The notes under the pieces are model-generated. The model ran no database searches. It was not told the DNA's origin and saw only the letters and a list, made by a program, of their open reading frames with translations. Both the position numbers and the translations under genes were made by a program. From assembly GCA_947568835.1 (NCBI GenBank), contig OX387605.1, forward strand, positions 24,927,775-24,991,774: DNA of 64,000 nucleotides, given 5' to 3'. The stretch is from Protonemura montana (lineage: Eukaryota > Arthropoda > Insecta > Plecoptera > Nemouridae). How positions within the stretch are numbered: the stretch's first letter is position 1; the number at the start of each line of letters is the position of its first letter. Below, in pieces: positions 38,373-50,258 of this stretch.

Positions 38373-41300
38373 ACAATGATGCACTTTATAATACTACAGT
38401 CAATTCTGCATTTTGTATCGACGATGCTGCTTCGGTTCAATATAGCCACTAATAAAAAACATATCATAGAGACGATTAGTTTCAGTTAGGGTATTCAACC
38501 CTTTGCCGTGCACATTTCCCTGCCACGTGCGCCTTCAACGGCGTCCTCCACGCCGCGCGTTGCGACCGTCTGGACGTGAACCGCGGCCTATTGATTTTGC
38601 TTGTTTGTGTGAGCGAAGCCGCGGACGTGATCGTCCAAACCATGTCCCCGATGGGCTACAGCTACGGACGCCACCCTGCCCTACATTCCACACCCCGGTT
38701 TGGCAGCCGGTCGTGTTTCCACCCCCCACCTTCGTAGCAAGCCACCCCCAGCCGACCACCGCCCGACATACTTTATCTTAAAGTGCACTAGGCTAGTAGT
38801 CGTATTATTTTGAGCCCGGGAAAGCGTTGACTTCGTCGTCTATGCTTTTAATGATACGCGGAGATGAGATCGTCCCGTCTCTGTCTTTAGCGCAATCGTT
38901 GGTTTGTCGATCGGAGAGAGACGAAGCGAAGCCAGAGGTATGTTACTAACCGCGACGGTATCTTGCGATTTCGTCGCGCTCTGCTGATTCCCGTCTTAAA
39001 GATTGTCGTCGGGTAGAGGCTAATTACTCCACCTATTCACGGCGCATAATGGTGCAAGGGGTGCGGGTGGTGCTCGGTGAGGGACGCTTTCATGTGTCCC
39101 ACGACGGAGTCACTTTGTGCGACGAGATTCGCACCAAAGGCAGCTACCAGGTCCTAGAACGAGTCAAAGAAAATGCTATCAGTTCGAGAGAGTCGTTTTG
39201 CGTTATCTCGGGTTGCAAACAGGAGGTGGTTTGGCGGGCCCTTTCTTCTGGCTCTCGTCATCCGCAAAAGATTTCGACGTGAAATGGTTTTCTGTCTGTG
39301 AGATGATTCGAGTCGGAGTTGGCTGACGGGCGTGGCTTCGAAGAAATTTGAATGCATCATGTGGCATGGGTGAGCCAGCCAGCCAGGGTTGGGTTCTTTC
39401 TCTCTTTGGAGCCATCTGGGAATTGATACCCGACCCGTACAATTTCCTCTCGGCTTGTTGTACCTTAGAGCAGCAACAGAAGTGTAGCGGTAGAATCGGC
39501 TCGTGAGTTCGTGTATTCCACGAATAGCGTCGCACGAGATATAATTCTATATCGCTAGTAAATCATACATTTTTATTAGTTTTGAAAATCAAGTTGTGTG
39601 TATGTACGGATTCATAAATTGCATCGAGCTCGTTGCACGACAAAACAAACTAACTTCCATGCGCATCGAATAGCGTGGCCTGCAATTTATTACACGCCGG
39701 CTGACTTTTACCAATTGCACTTTCAGAAAGATTTATCCTGATTACAATATAAATTCATCCTTTCAGAATTCAAAATGATTTCCACTAAACTTGTATACAT
39801 ATCATCTCCTATAAATAAAAATCCGTCTCTCATATCCATCGCACACATTCAATATTTCCTCGTATCCCTAAAGGAAGAAAAGCTTCCTCGCACACACCCG
39901 ACGCCGACACCGACGCCGACGTCGCCCGCCGAGATGATGATATTCCATCTCACGGCGTCACAACATAATAGACGTGCTCTGAAGTGGCTATGTTGGCTCA
40001 GACCGACGCCTGGAGCGCCCAAGTCGACGTCCCAAAGAAAACACTGGGCTACTTTGCACCATGCGTAATCCAGGGATTTCATTTCACTGTAAGCCATGCG
40101 CACGCAACATTTCACATTGAATTATTTTCAACGTACAACAGAGCTGCTCTGTTCGAGTCTTGCACACAAAATGCTTCACAGTTTCCTTGCAGGCAACAAA
40201 AGAAAATGACAACTCTTCCACTCTTCGACATTGCGGATTATAAAGTTTTATTTCCTGTCTCAGAGCTTGTCGGTTGCGCGTTTTGAAGGGGGAAGGGGGG
40301 TTGTAAACGTCGTTGGAATCGTCCAAGCAACGACTCAATCGGGGCTCGTTTCCTCCCGTCGTCCACGTGCAGGGGGAGCGTCGCGGCGCCTTTGTTTTCC
40401 GCGCGACGTCGCCTATAAGCTACTTACAAATGCGTCGAGTCTGGAGTCGTTTACCGAGCGGTCTCATCGGTGTTTTCAGGTAGTTGCCAAAATGTGCGCT
40501 GCCAAATTCCATGTCTTAATGGAAATTCACGCGACTTTCGTCGTCGATGTCTTCGGTTCTAGAGCCAAGGGCATTATCCACACACGAGAAAATGCGATCA
40601 GCGTTCAATCTTTCTTATAGAAGATCTTATACCCGCGTTATTTCCCCGGGAAAGTAATAGCTCTTGCTATGCACACACATCTCTGCTAGCTGCAAAAGTG
40701 TATCAAGGGAGCGGCAATTGCGTCTCTCTCCGCCCCGGTGCGGCGATACATCACATCGCATCGCATCGTATCGGCAGAATTCATATTTGCTGTAAAAACA
40801 TCTAATCTTGCATCGTCGCTCGGATCAAGTAAAAACGTTCGCGTACATTTTTATTGACGAGCACTCTATTCGAGTCGCGTGTGAACATCTGTGTTCGAGT
40901 GCATCGATCATCCGTGCAAATGTTCTTGCCGTTAGTCGATGCTCAATGGCTCCTTGCATTCGTTGCGCCGGGTCTCGTCGCCTACCGCGCCCCTTCCGAT
41001 TGGTTTATCGTCGTGTCGAAGTCGAAGACGCCTCCGCGCAAAGCGTCGCGACGCTCTACGTGATTATCAACTTCGACGCCTCACGTCGAAGGCCATCGAG
41101 CGGGCGTCGCTGACACAACTTACATATAGTAACTTTCTACCGAATAAATATTGAGCAGTTGAATTATACGCAGGGCGCATGCGTCGGAGGACGTGCCGGC
41201 GTCGGTGTTCGTAAAGAAACGACGCCGTTCCAGCGAAAGTGTGAATAGAAACAATCGTGTTCAATTTATGAGAAGCCATCGTGTTTGCCGACCTGCGAAA

Positions 41301-43134
41301 TGCAATCAGTCTTGGACAATAGAGGTGAACACATCCATCTCGGAGCTATTTGTTCGACAACCTTCCCAGCCCCGGCCCCCTCCGCCCCCCAGCCCCCCTC
41401 CACCCATCCTCCATGGCCCGTCCAAAACGCAAAGCCGTGACGTGAGCCGACATACACGAGATTGAATCGAACGGCTGCCGACCATCGCCGATCCTCTGCG
41501 CCCCGGAAGCCGACCTGGAAATTGCCGCCTCCGAGTGTAACCCTCTAGAGAATCTATTGTAGTTAAAAATTTCTTTTACGCGCGAGGTGCTCGAATTTAC
41601 CAACAAAAGTCGGCGCGCCTGCCGTGTCTTTGACGTTGCCTGCGCCGCCGTTAAGGGGCAGATAGGGGTGGGTGAGTATTTGAGTTCGTTTCTTGCGCTC
41701 GACGACGTCGCTCTACTTAGCTGAACGACGCACTCGACTAGTCGGGGCTTAGCAGCGTCCGTCTGCATTTCTTTTGTGCGCCCTCCTACGACACATCGGA
41801 CTCGCGACTCAACCTAAGAGACGCGACTTTCCGGCAAGGACTTGCCCCCATTGTTTCGCGAATCACTCGACATGATATGCGCCCGGGCATGGATGGCGAG
41901 GGTAGGGGAAAGCGGGGCAAGAGGTTAGGGAGAGCACGCTAGTACTTTTATCACCCAGACTAAGAAGGCGTCATCTCAGCTAAAAAGCACCCTCGAAAAC
42001 ATGCCCTGATTCTATATCCACCTCAATTATGCTTTGTGCGCCTCACGACGACGTCTTGCTCCCGAACACCGAGGTACTGTAGAGATGAAACCCACTTAAG
42101 TGTGCGCGCTCGCTCGCTCGTGACTGCCATAGTCTCGAGGAGGCTGCAAGACTTAAAAGAACGATGGCATTTTATTCTTCTCGCCCTAGTGCGACGCCAT
42201 GCTGACATCCAGAGCCGAGTTGGTCTGCTCCGAATGTATCCCATTGTCTTCGGGCTATAGTCCGGCATAATGTCCCCCCTAATCCTCGACCAGATGCGAT
42301 TCCGCGCGGGGTTAATTCTTCCCAGCGCGCGACGACCTCGTAAACCCTTCGGCCACGGCTGGGCATGGCCGACAACAGCTCGGGTTACCGACCGTACTTT
42401 ATATTTGCAAGGAGGCGCTCTACGGAGACTAATCCGGCGTTTTCAAATGTGCAGGAAATCAAAACGATCGTTTCGGGTTATGTCATGGAGAAGCGAGACT
42501 GAATCGCTTTTTGTTTCGCCTCGTGTAAAGGAGGGGCGATTGCTATTGCCTGCGCCGAAAACCGTGTAGGGGACCGAGGCAATGGCCTGGTTAAATCATT
42601 GATGTCGTTTCATGGCTTTCTTGAAATCGGGCGTTTAGCAGGATTATTGCACTCAGGTTGAGAAGTAATGTGTCGTTGGATTACTACAACACTTTTCAGT
42701 GTGGTCCTTTGTCGCTCTGAACTCCACGAGTCCTGATTTCGGGTCGTCGGGTGTCTCTAGAGATGGATGGGTGGCCTGGCCAGGGTTGGTTGGGGAAGGG
42801 TGGGGCTGGAGGAGGGGCCGCGGTTCGATGTCGGGCTGCAACTAATTGCGAGCGTCGCGTCGCGAAGATAATTGCAGTTTGTGTGCAGGGCCACGGCACA
42901 CAAACTCGACGCCGCTGCCGGCGGCAGTTCACGACTTTATTACCTCGCGGAAGATAAATTATGAAAAGTTCAAAACAACAGATCCAACTACCGGAGAACA
43001 CGACTGAAAATAAACAACCGTTTTGTAACAATCTTGCTGGCCGATAAATTAGGTGAAATTCCGATTTGACTCGTTGTTCTGAAAAGTTGGGCGCAGTGTT
43101 GGGGAGCGCCACACGTCCAAGATTTCCACCGGCG

Positions 43135-43168
43135 CTCGGCTCGGCTCGGCTTGGCTCGGCTCAGCTCG
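43135..43168. repeat. GCTCG/GGCTC pentamer repeat
   Basis: Seven imperfect units of CTCGG, including CTCGGCTCGGCTCGGCTTGG and ending in CAGCTCG. Short simple repeat. Confidence 0.7.
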
Positions 43169-44009
43169 TGATAATCAACATGAACGTTCAGCGCGGCACA
43201 TAACGAAGAATACTATCTCGTAACTTTCTCAATTTGTCAGAAACTTAATTTTACAATAACCTTAGGGAGACAACCGAGTCCTCAACCCCTTCCACGTCTT
43301 TCTTTCACAAAGACACCCCCCTCTCTACCCCCACTACCCTTGAGGACGCCATCGCTCGTGTGTTAATCTATTTTTCATTCAATTCTCCGCTGCTCATTTT
43401 TCTGCAACGTTTCGCTTCGAGGTGACGTCCTCTTCGTCTTCAGCTAATCTTCAGGCGTCGTTCAAGGCAGGCGTCGTGAAACGCAATAAAGCGGGCGACG
43501 ACGATGGCGTCGTCCTTCCGGCGTCCATGCGCTGACATATTGGCCTCGCGTCTATGCAATGTATCGCCTCGAGGTCCACGAGATCTCGTCCAAGACGTGA
43601 TTGTGTCTGGAGGCGATGAAGTGTGTTCCGCTTCCACTTCGCGGGCCGAACATTCGGAGACCATTTCGCAACGCGCCGGTCTCGATTAGATACGTCCGCG
43701 ATGCAATCGAGGAAACACCTATCTCCAAAGAAATCCAACAATTTCTCTATTCGCTATAATATTTCTCGGGAAGTTTTTTTGCTGTCAAGAACGAATTGTT
43801 GAAAGTCAGTCGCACAACAAAAAAACCCGAGACGTCCGTGCAGATGTAGAAAAATGCCATCCGCTTAAACTCGAGATCAAAAGCTCGCTCAGATCCAAAG
43901 AGTTGAGCTGGCGAGCGCACACCAAACGAGCTATGTTTCCGAACGCACCCTGACGAGGCGACATTGACTGATCGCTTGATCATTGCCCCCTCCCCACCGC
44001 CATTCAACC

Positions 44010-44075
44010 CCCGGGGGGCCGGGATCGATCCCACGCAGGGCCTTTCAAGCGCTAGCAGTGCCAGCCAATAATGTT
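44010..44075 (-). repeat. Possible tRNA-derived SINE or tRNA pseudogene fragment
   Basis: On the minus strand, GGCACTGCTAGCGCTTGAAA, GGCCCTGCGTGGGATC and GATCCCGGC resemble a tRNA body. GGATCGATCCC differs at one position from the RNA polymerase III B-box consensus GGTTCGANTCC. The A-box region is poor and no acceptor stem closes, so it is not a functional tRNA gene. Confidence 0.3.
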
Positions 44076-44192
44076 TGCAATCCTTTGCACTAAGATTTGT
44101 GTGGTGCCATTTTGAATACAAGAGATTGCCCGACGGACTGCCGTGCATTCTTTACGCGCTATGCTCGCCTAGCCCACTCGGCATAGACTAGC

Positions 44193-44246
44193 CTGAATGG
44201 AATTATTCCGACGCTAGCTTACATACAAGGTGCACATTCCATTCAG
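44193..44246. repeat. Short inverted repeat
   Basis: CTGAATGGAAT at 44193-44203 is exactly complementary to ATTCCATTCAG at 44236-44246, with a 32-base spacer. It could be the end of a small element or a chance hairpin. Confidence 0.5.
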
Positions 44247-47200
44247 ACGACGCCTTCGACCGTGAAGCTATCGACGTCGCGGGTCGCTCGCTTCGACGAC
44301 CTCATCTGCCCTCGGGCTGGCTAGTTGATTGATTCGCTGCTTTGACTTAGATTCGTATAAAACTATTGTCAACGACATTTTAGGTAAATGTTTGTTTGAA
44401 AATAGCCCACAGAATGGTGAGCCGCGTGGTCATGCAAGATACCAATCAACGGTAAGCTTAAAAGCACGACTTCTATGTTGGAAACTGCCCTGGTGGACGT
44501 CAGTAACTCGACGGTACGAGCGGCTGTGATCGTCGTGTACTTCTTTGGCGTGCTCGCGCGAAGTTTGTTACTGCACCACTCAGTGGAGCCCTAAATGACA
44601 CTGGGAAGTTTCAAAGTTCAAGCGATTCAACTTCTGTTAACTCAAAATAGAGCTGCAGCAAAATGTTATATGGAGCGATAAAAAAATAAAATCACGACAA
44701 TATCTGCGGTGTGCTCACGGCTTCGTCGCAAAACTTGGCAAGCGGTTTTTGCTGTTTTACGGCATTGAACGAAGTTACCTTCACGGTACACGAAAATGCA
44801 CACTGCCTCGACTGGAAAATATTTCCCTTATTTCGCAATTACATCGTTGCAAGAGTTCTGCACTAAATCAATCACGCACCAAGCGGTTGCCGACGAATCT
44901 TGAGACGTCTGCCGGCGTCGTTTTCCCAGAAACACCTGCCTGTCGCCGACAATCCCGACGTGCTGGAAAGGTCGAGCGGACGTTACGAAGACACGACGCT
45001 CTGGACGCCTCCAACAGATGCTGCCACGGCAGCTCGAGACGTCGTCAACTTTTATTTTGACCTTTTTATTGCTCGGCGGAATGTGAAGCTGCCTGGACGC
45101 TCGTGCGTTTCGCTTCTGGTTGAACGACTCTCACTAATTGCATCTATCTTGGATACAATTACTTTATGGGCTCTAAGTAGGAAAAACCATTTCCAGTAAC
45201 TTTTGGTCAGGGAAAGCGCATTTTCCTTTCAGAAGAAGCCTTTACAAAGAATGTTTATATGCAGTACAGCTATCTTTGCCGGCATCAATATAATCCTAGT
45301 CCAATTATTCGTAGCCCAGTCCGACCTCCCACCCCCGCGCGACGGGGTCGTCGTTGTCCTCGAGTCGCACGCAGCTGCTCGCGATGGAAAACTCCGCTGA
45401 TTATCTGCTCCTACTTTATGGGCTGCCGACCGCGCCATATTTACTTTGGCACTTTCCGCTCCACTCGCCGGCGTGTTCCCACTCCGAACCTTAACTTATG
45501 GCGATCGTAAAATATTCTTACACTAAATTTAAGTGTCTCGCTTGGTAATGGTATCAATTTCAGCCTCGAGGGCTTCCAATGCCACCCCCTTCCCCCTCCT
45601 CTCACAACCACGGGCCCTCGTGGACAGTGCCCAGCGCACAATAAATCTGCTCGGTGCAAATTTCCTGTGCCATCCGATGTCAGACCGCTACTTTTCAAGG
45701 TACAAAGTGGAGCTAATATATAAAATGAAATGAAAAAAGCCACAGCGGCGGCGACGGTGGCGCTCGCTCGGGCTTGAAAGTAGAGACAATCTGTCAGTGC
45801 AATGCTGTCAGTGCACCCGTGCGCCGCGGATCGGGAACCCGACTTGCCAGCGATGGCTGGAAATCCCTCTTGGAGTTCCGCGGTGCGGGCGACCAGCTTG
45901 ATTATTCGATTCATTCCTCATGAAAAGCCACGTCTCTGTTCGTTAGGCTTTCCCGGAAAGAAGAAAAGTTGAGCGAACTACCTTATAGTGCACCCTTTAT
46001 ATGGAGGTATGGACCTTTTTTTTCACTAACCAACGCTCTGCACGGTAAATTATGCTGCTTCCTTGGCACGGGCCATTAATACAATTTTAATATTTACGCC
46101 AAGTGGTGAGGAAGCGAAGGTTTTTTATTCGATTGCAGCGCGGTGCGCCAAATGACGGTGGATAATTAAATTAGCCATTGTGGAAATCACGCGATGCTTC
46201 CACGGATGCAGTGGAGCTGCAGTATTCACAGCTCCTGGTCGTGCGAATAGCCTGGTCGGTGGAGAGCGCAGTCCGACAGACGTTGAATTTGTCAGAACCA
46301 ATGGCGTGCAGTCAGGAAATAGGAAATCTAGTCAAATTATGTCGGCTTGTCCCCAGGGACTCATTGCCGCTGTGGCTGTTGCTGTCATATATTTAGAATT
46401 TTTTCAAAGCTGGCTAGCGTTCACTAAACATGATTACTGTTTAGACGATGGTAAAATAATCGGATACGTCCGCACCAAGCTTTTAAACTGTTTACTATTA
46501 TTTACCACTTATTTATAGCTATAAACTACATAAGGGAGGAGACAGTTTCTTAAGAAACTAGCTCTATGTCGTAGGTCCAGGGATTTACTTTGTGATTCAC
46601 AGAAAACAAGCTATGATAGACAAGCCCCGATCGATGACTCTGATTAGCAGCATCAAGAGAAAGCAATTGCAGGACACCGTGTGCCCTTTTTGACAGAAAT
46701 GGAGGCAACTAAAGATTCTTTTAGCTGCGTGAGATGAGCTCCATAACAACATCAAATAAGCGTACTGCACTCATAAAGAAAAGCACGTTTATTTCAAGTT
46801 GAATTTTGTATCTTATGCAAGATCGAGCTGGTATTATTTGTCGCCAGCATTTGTTAGGAGTGCCAGAAAGTCTGGGCCGGCAAATTTTATTTTTACTTAC
46901 CGCGCAAGATGAGTCTATGGGTGTTTGTGTCTTTGTTTTTTCCTCACAACTGCAGAAACAAACTGCGTAGTAACGTCGCTGTTTCATCCCAAGCCTTGTC
47001 TAGCTCGCATTCCACCGCCCACACACTGTGCGCTTTTCAAACTTTTTACACCTCGTCGCATTGCTGCTGTCCGCGCATTCCATGACAGAATGCGAACCTT
47101 CTTCGATTCCCGACCTTTGCCAATTGAGCTTCATTATCAACACGGCACCTCCACCAGTGAAGCTAACATTGCAAGCACGAATGTCCCACCGTAGTTAAAT

Positions 47201-47430
47201 TCAATCAGTGTGGCCACCTCGGGCTAATTGTCCTTGCATCGGTCGAATCGTGGTCGCGTTTTTCCCATCCGGTCGGCGTCGCGCTGTTATTTCAACCTCC
47301 ACCGGACTCGTGTAAATTGCGTGGATTAGCTCTGTTATTGATAACCGAGCTATTATATTGTCTCTAACGAGTTGTTTCAGGGAAATAACAAAAAAACCAC
47401 ACGTTGAATTCGGTGTTTGCCAGTTTGTCC

Positions 47431-47455
47431 GTGCGTGTGCGTGTGCGTGTGCGTT
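47431..47455. repeat. (GTGTGC)n microsatellite
   Basis: Four units of GTGCGT in register, flanked by unique sequence. Confidence 0.85.
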
Positions 47456-48541
47456 GCGGCTGCGTTCATCAACCGCTAGGGTCGCTATAAACTGAAAACA
47501 AAAATCCACCCACCCCCCATCTGAACCCTGTTAAATGAGCTAGAGTCAACTCTCTCTCTCTAAATATATATATGTTTAACTCTATGTGTGCGTATTCGAA
47601 TGTTTGTGTTTATAGTACCAAGCCAAAAACGCACACGCAAGCTAACCTGCGTGCGGGCTACGCACTAGAAAAAAACGCACAATATTCCCGACGCGTTGCG
47701 AGATAATTGCTGTCGCCATAATCAATTTTCAATTATAAGCTTGTAGCGCCGACGAAGCAGATGATGCGCGTTGTCCCGTACACGGCTCTTTTTCTGCGGA
47801 CACACCCTGTCGACTAATTGATGATTGTTGTGCATTGCAATCTGCACGGAAACGAACCATTACGCCCTCGCCCAATCACAGCGCTCGGTACAAACATCAT
47901 AGCAGACATCCAACTAAACTTGTATGCTAAGTTCGTTGATTTCCGCTCATCGCTCGTCTTGGATCTTCGTCTGCGCCTCGCGGCTCGAATGCAGCTTCCG
48001 TCTGCTGTTGGCGATACTTTTCAAAGAATGTTAACTTTGAACCCCCATCGTCTCCATGCCGCCATTTCGAGGACCCGTATGCGCTGGCTACATTATCCAT
48101 GCAGTAATGCAGGCCCACTTTATATTGCTTTACTCGAGTTTAACGTGTCTTTCACTGCCAGCTAAAGTTTTACTTTCGTTTTACATCCCGCCGCTAGTAA
48201 CTTTGTTTCAAACGTGTCACGCTGCGTGCGCGTGTGCACGGGGACAACTTTTCCGCACGCGCCACGATTTTCCGCAGCTTTTCCGGACCTGAGAGCGTAC
48301 GGGCGGCGTCGGGAGTTACTGAAGCCTGTCACCAAGAGAAGAATATGCTTTTACCCGCGAACCTCTTCGACGCCCTTGCTCTGTGCCATTGTATGCTACG
48401 TCGGCGTTCTCGTCAACATTTCCATGACGCCCAGAATCGGACTCGACCGCTTGCAATTCAATTCGAGATTCCTTTCAAAGAAAAGCCGACGGCCGGCTCT
48501 GACTTGACCAGCCGAGATGCATCAATCATCGTACATCACCG

Positions 48542-48560
48542 CCCCCCCCCCCCCCCCCCC
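48542..48560. repeat. Poly-C tract, 19 bases
   Basis: Uninterrupted C run about 550 bases upstream of the exon at 49099. Confidence 0.95.
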
Positions 48561-49062
48561 AACACACTCCCAACCGCTGCCATTATTTTTGGGCGGCCAT
48601 CTTCCCCGACGCCTCCCATCACGACCGTCGGCCCTTCGTCCTCAGCACGATAAGCGACTCGCGCCTTAATGGCGGGGATCCGTACTATTTTATCACTTAT
48701 CTTTGCAGAGGCAGTAAAATCGCAAACCTTGTTTAATGTTGGGGGGCTTTGTTTGTCGGTGATAGCCGCCCGCTCACAGATAGCGCTGCGAGCGAGTCTT
48801 CCAACGGATCCCCTGGCATCCGGGAGATTGCTATCTCCACCTAATAGACCCGCTACGCAGGTCTTTGCCTTCATATCAGCATATTTGCTAAACAAAGCAG
48901 CCGCTGTGTATCTCTTGGTCTCTTGAAATAGGGGCATCGAGGGTGCATTATGTTTTTCTAGGTAAACTGATTCAGTGTATGGCAACACCGGCCTGCTTTG
49001 ACAGCTTGCTGAAGTTAAGCATTATTAGGTGGGTGTTTTGTTGTTGGTTGGATGCCCATCTT

Positions 49063-49101
49063 GTGCTAACCTGCGTTGTTTTCCTTGGTATTTTGCAGCA
49101 G
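49063..49101 (+). promoter_or_regulatory. Branch point and tandem NAGNAG 3' splice acceptor
   Basis: GTGCTAAC at 49063-49070 matches the metazoan branch-point consensus, with its A about 28 bases before the first AG. A pyrimidine-rich stretch follows. The acceptor reads GCAGCAG, so splicing could occur after 49098 or after 49101. In an upstream reading frame the two choices would add or omit one glutamine codon (CAG). If the ATG at 49111 is the start codon, the choice only alters the 5' untranslated region. Confidence 0.5.
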
Positions 49102-49213
49102 GACCGGACGATGGGCAACGCTAACGGCACATCGCCGCTGGACAACATGCGTACGCTCGAGCACTACCTGAATGACTTGATGCGTGCCGGAGACTCGCAA
49201 GACCAGCTCAAAG
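49099..49213 (+). CDS. Coding exon of an unrecognised gene (partial)
   Basis: This is the best supported coding segment of the window. It is bounded upstream by a pyrimidine-rich tract ending in TTTTGCAGCAG and downstream by CTCAAAG followed by GTAGGT, a consensus 5' splice site. An ATG at 49111 has A at -3 and G at +4, a strong initiation context. From it 34 codons plus one base are read, beginning MGNANGTSPL and containing LEHYLNDLMRAG, so the donor is phase 1. The peptide is polar with a short amphipathic-looking segment. The frame is also open upstream of the ATG (QDRT), so the exon may be internal rather than a start exon. I do not recognise the family. Gly2 raises the idea of N-myristoylation, but the residue at position 6 is Gly rather than Ser/Thr, which argues against it. 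The next and previous exons were not found, so the product cannot be named. The exon call rests on the splice signals and peptide character. Confidence 0.6.
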
Positions 49214-49219
49214 GTAGGT
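49214..49219 (+). promoter_or_regulatory. Consensus 5' splice donor
   Basis: AAAG followed by GTAGGT fits the metazoan donor consensus. It ends the exon in phase 1. Reading past the donor stays open for 23 more codons before a stop at 49282-49284, as expected by chance. The downstream sequence to the window edge shows no partner exon that I can support. Confidence 0.5.
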
Positions 49220-49469
49220 GCCACCCCCTCTTGGAAAGCGCTGTTGGAGGAGTCCTCATGGCGCACGATGGAAATGGCAATTAAAAGTTGCTGCCGGCTA
49301 TAACGGTCTGTGCCAGGCGGTAGCAGGGGATGGAGTTCCCAGCGCTCATGGCGGGGAACTTCTTGTCGGAGCTTTCTTTTACAAATCAAATCAATCGTAC
49401 CGTTTTGTTTTTTTTTACTTTTTGGTGAGTAGTGGTTGGTTAATTGGCTCCAGAAGCCAATATGGTCGA

Positions 49470-49560
49470 CTGGAAATATAGACATTTTCAAGACGGTTAC
49501 AGTGTTCATAATATTAAATTATCCCGCGCATTGCAAGCGTTTGCAATGTCAATAAGATGT
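49470..49560 (+). mobile_element. Hairpin repeat element, copy 2 (one arm plus tail)
   Basis: This segment repeats the right arm and tail of the element at 12.6 kb: AGACGGT, AGTGTTCATAATA, TTATCCCGCGCATTGCAAG and GTTTGCAAT, then AATAAGAT. The left hairpin arm is missing. It lies about 260 bases downstream of the exon ending at 49213, inside the presumed intron. Confidence 0.5.
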
Positions 49561-50237
49561 CATCTAAATACACCACATCTGCGTGGACAATAGCTCTCAT
49601 CAGAATCCGTTGTTCAGTCTGGCTCGGATCGAGTCAAAGCGCAAACATCTTGGACTTACTTGTAAAGACACCGTTCGCACTGAACACTCTCGACGTCGAC
49701 GTCGTCCTCGACGCCGAACTTCCAATCCGATTACCCTTTTCCCGAAACTTACAAAACGCCCCTGATACACTTACTCGGCATTACGCACGCGCTAACTTTC
49801 ATCCGGTCTCTGCAACACATCAGAATGTATTAAGACGGTTTTAATTGACTAGCGGCGTTCTGACGATAGATTTCCAACGTCGTATTAAGCAATTACGCTC
49901 AAAGTGTATACCGTGCAACTCACGTCGTTCCATCCGACGTCTCGGGAAAATGTATTTTCGACACGGATTACTGCGTCGAGACGACAGTGATCCGTTTGGC
50001 AAAATCGACGCAAACAATCGCGGAATACGCGGCAAGCGAGCCGACGCTGAGACGTAATGAAGAAAACGCAGTGAACGCTTTAAGCTTGCAATTAATGTTT
50101 TTCCTGTCGGCCATTTACTAAGACTACCTTGATGCTCCCGTCCTGCGTTGGCCCCAAAACGTAGAGCACTTTCCTCATTTTAGAAACGTTTAATTTTATT
50201 ATTATTAGAGTCGTTAAACTTGCACGATGGGTGGGGT

Positions 50238-50258
50238 GGGGGGGGGGGGGGGGGGGGG
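50238..50258. repeat. Poly-G tract, 21 bases
   Basis: Uninterrupted G run preceded by GGGTGGGGT. It lies about 1 kb downstream of the exon, in the presumed intron, and could form a G-quadruplex on the sense strand of the transcript. Confidence 0.95.

Larger units (their letters stand above)
38380..49060. other. Non-coding stretch upstream of the exon
   Basis: No supported gene. It contains the CTCGG repeat, a possible SINE fragment, short inverted repeats and a poly-C tract. If the ATG at 49111 is the start codon, a 5' untranslated exon and promoter may lie here or further upstream, but I cannot place either. Confidence 0.45.
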
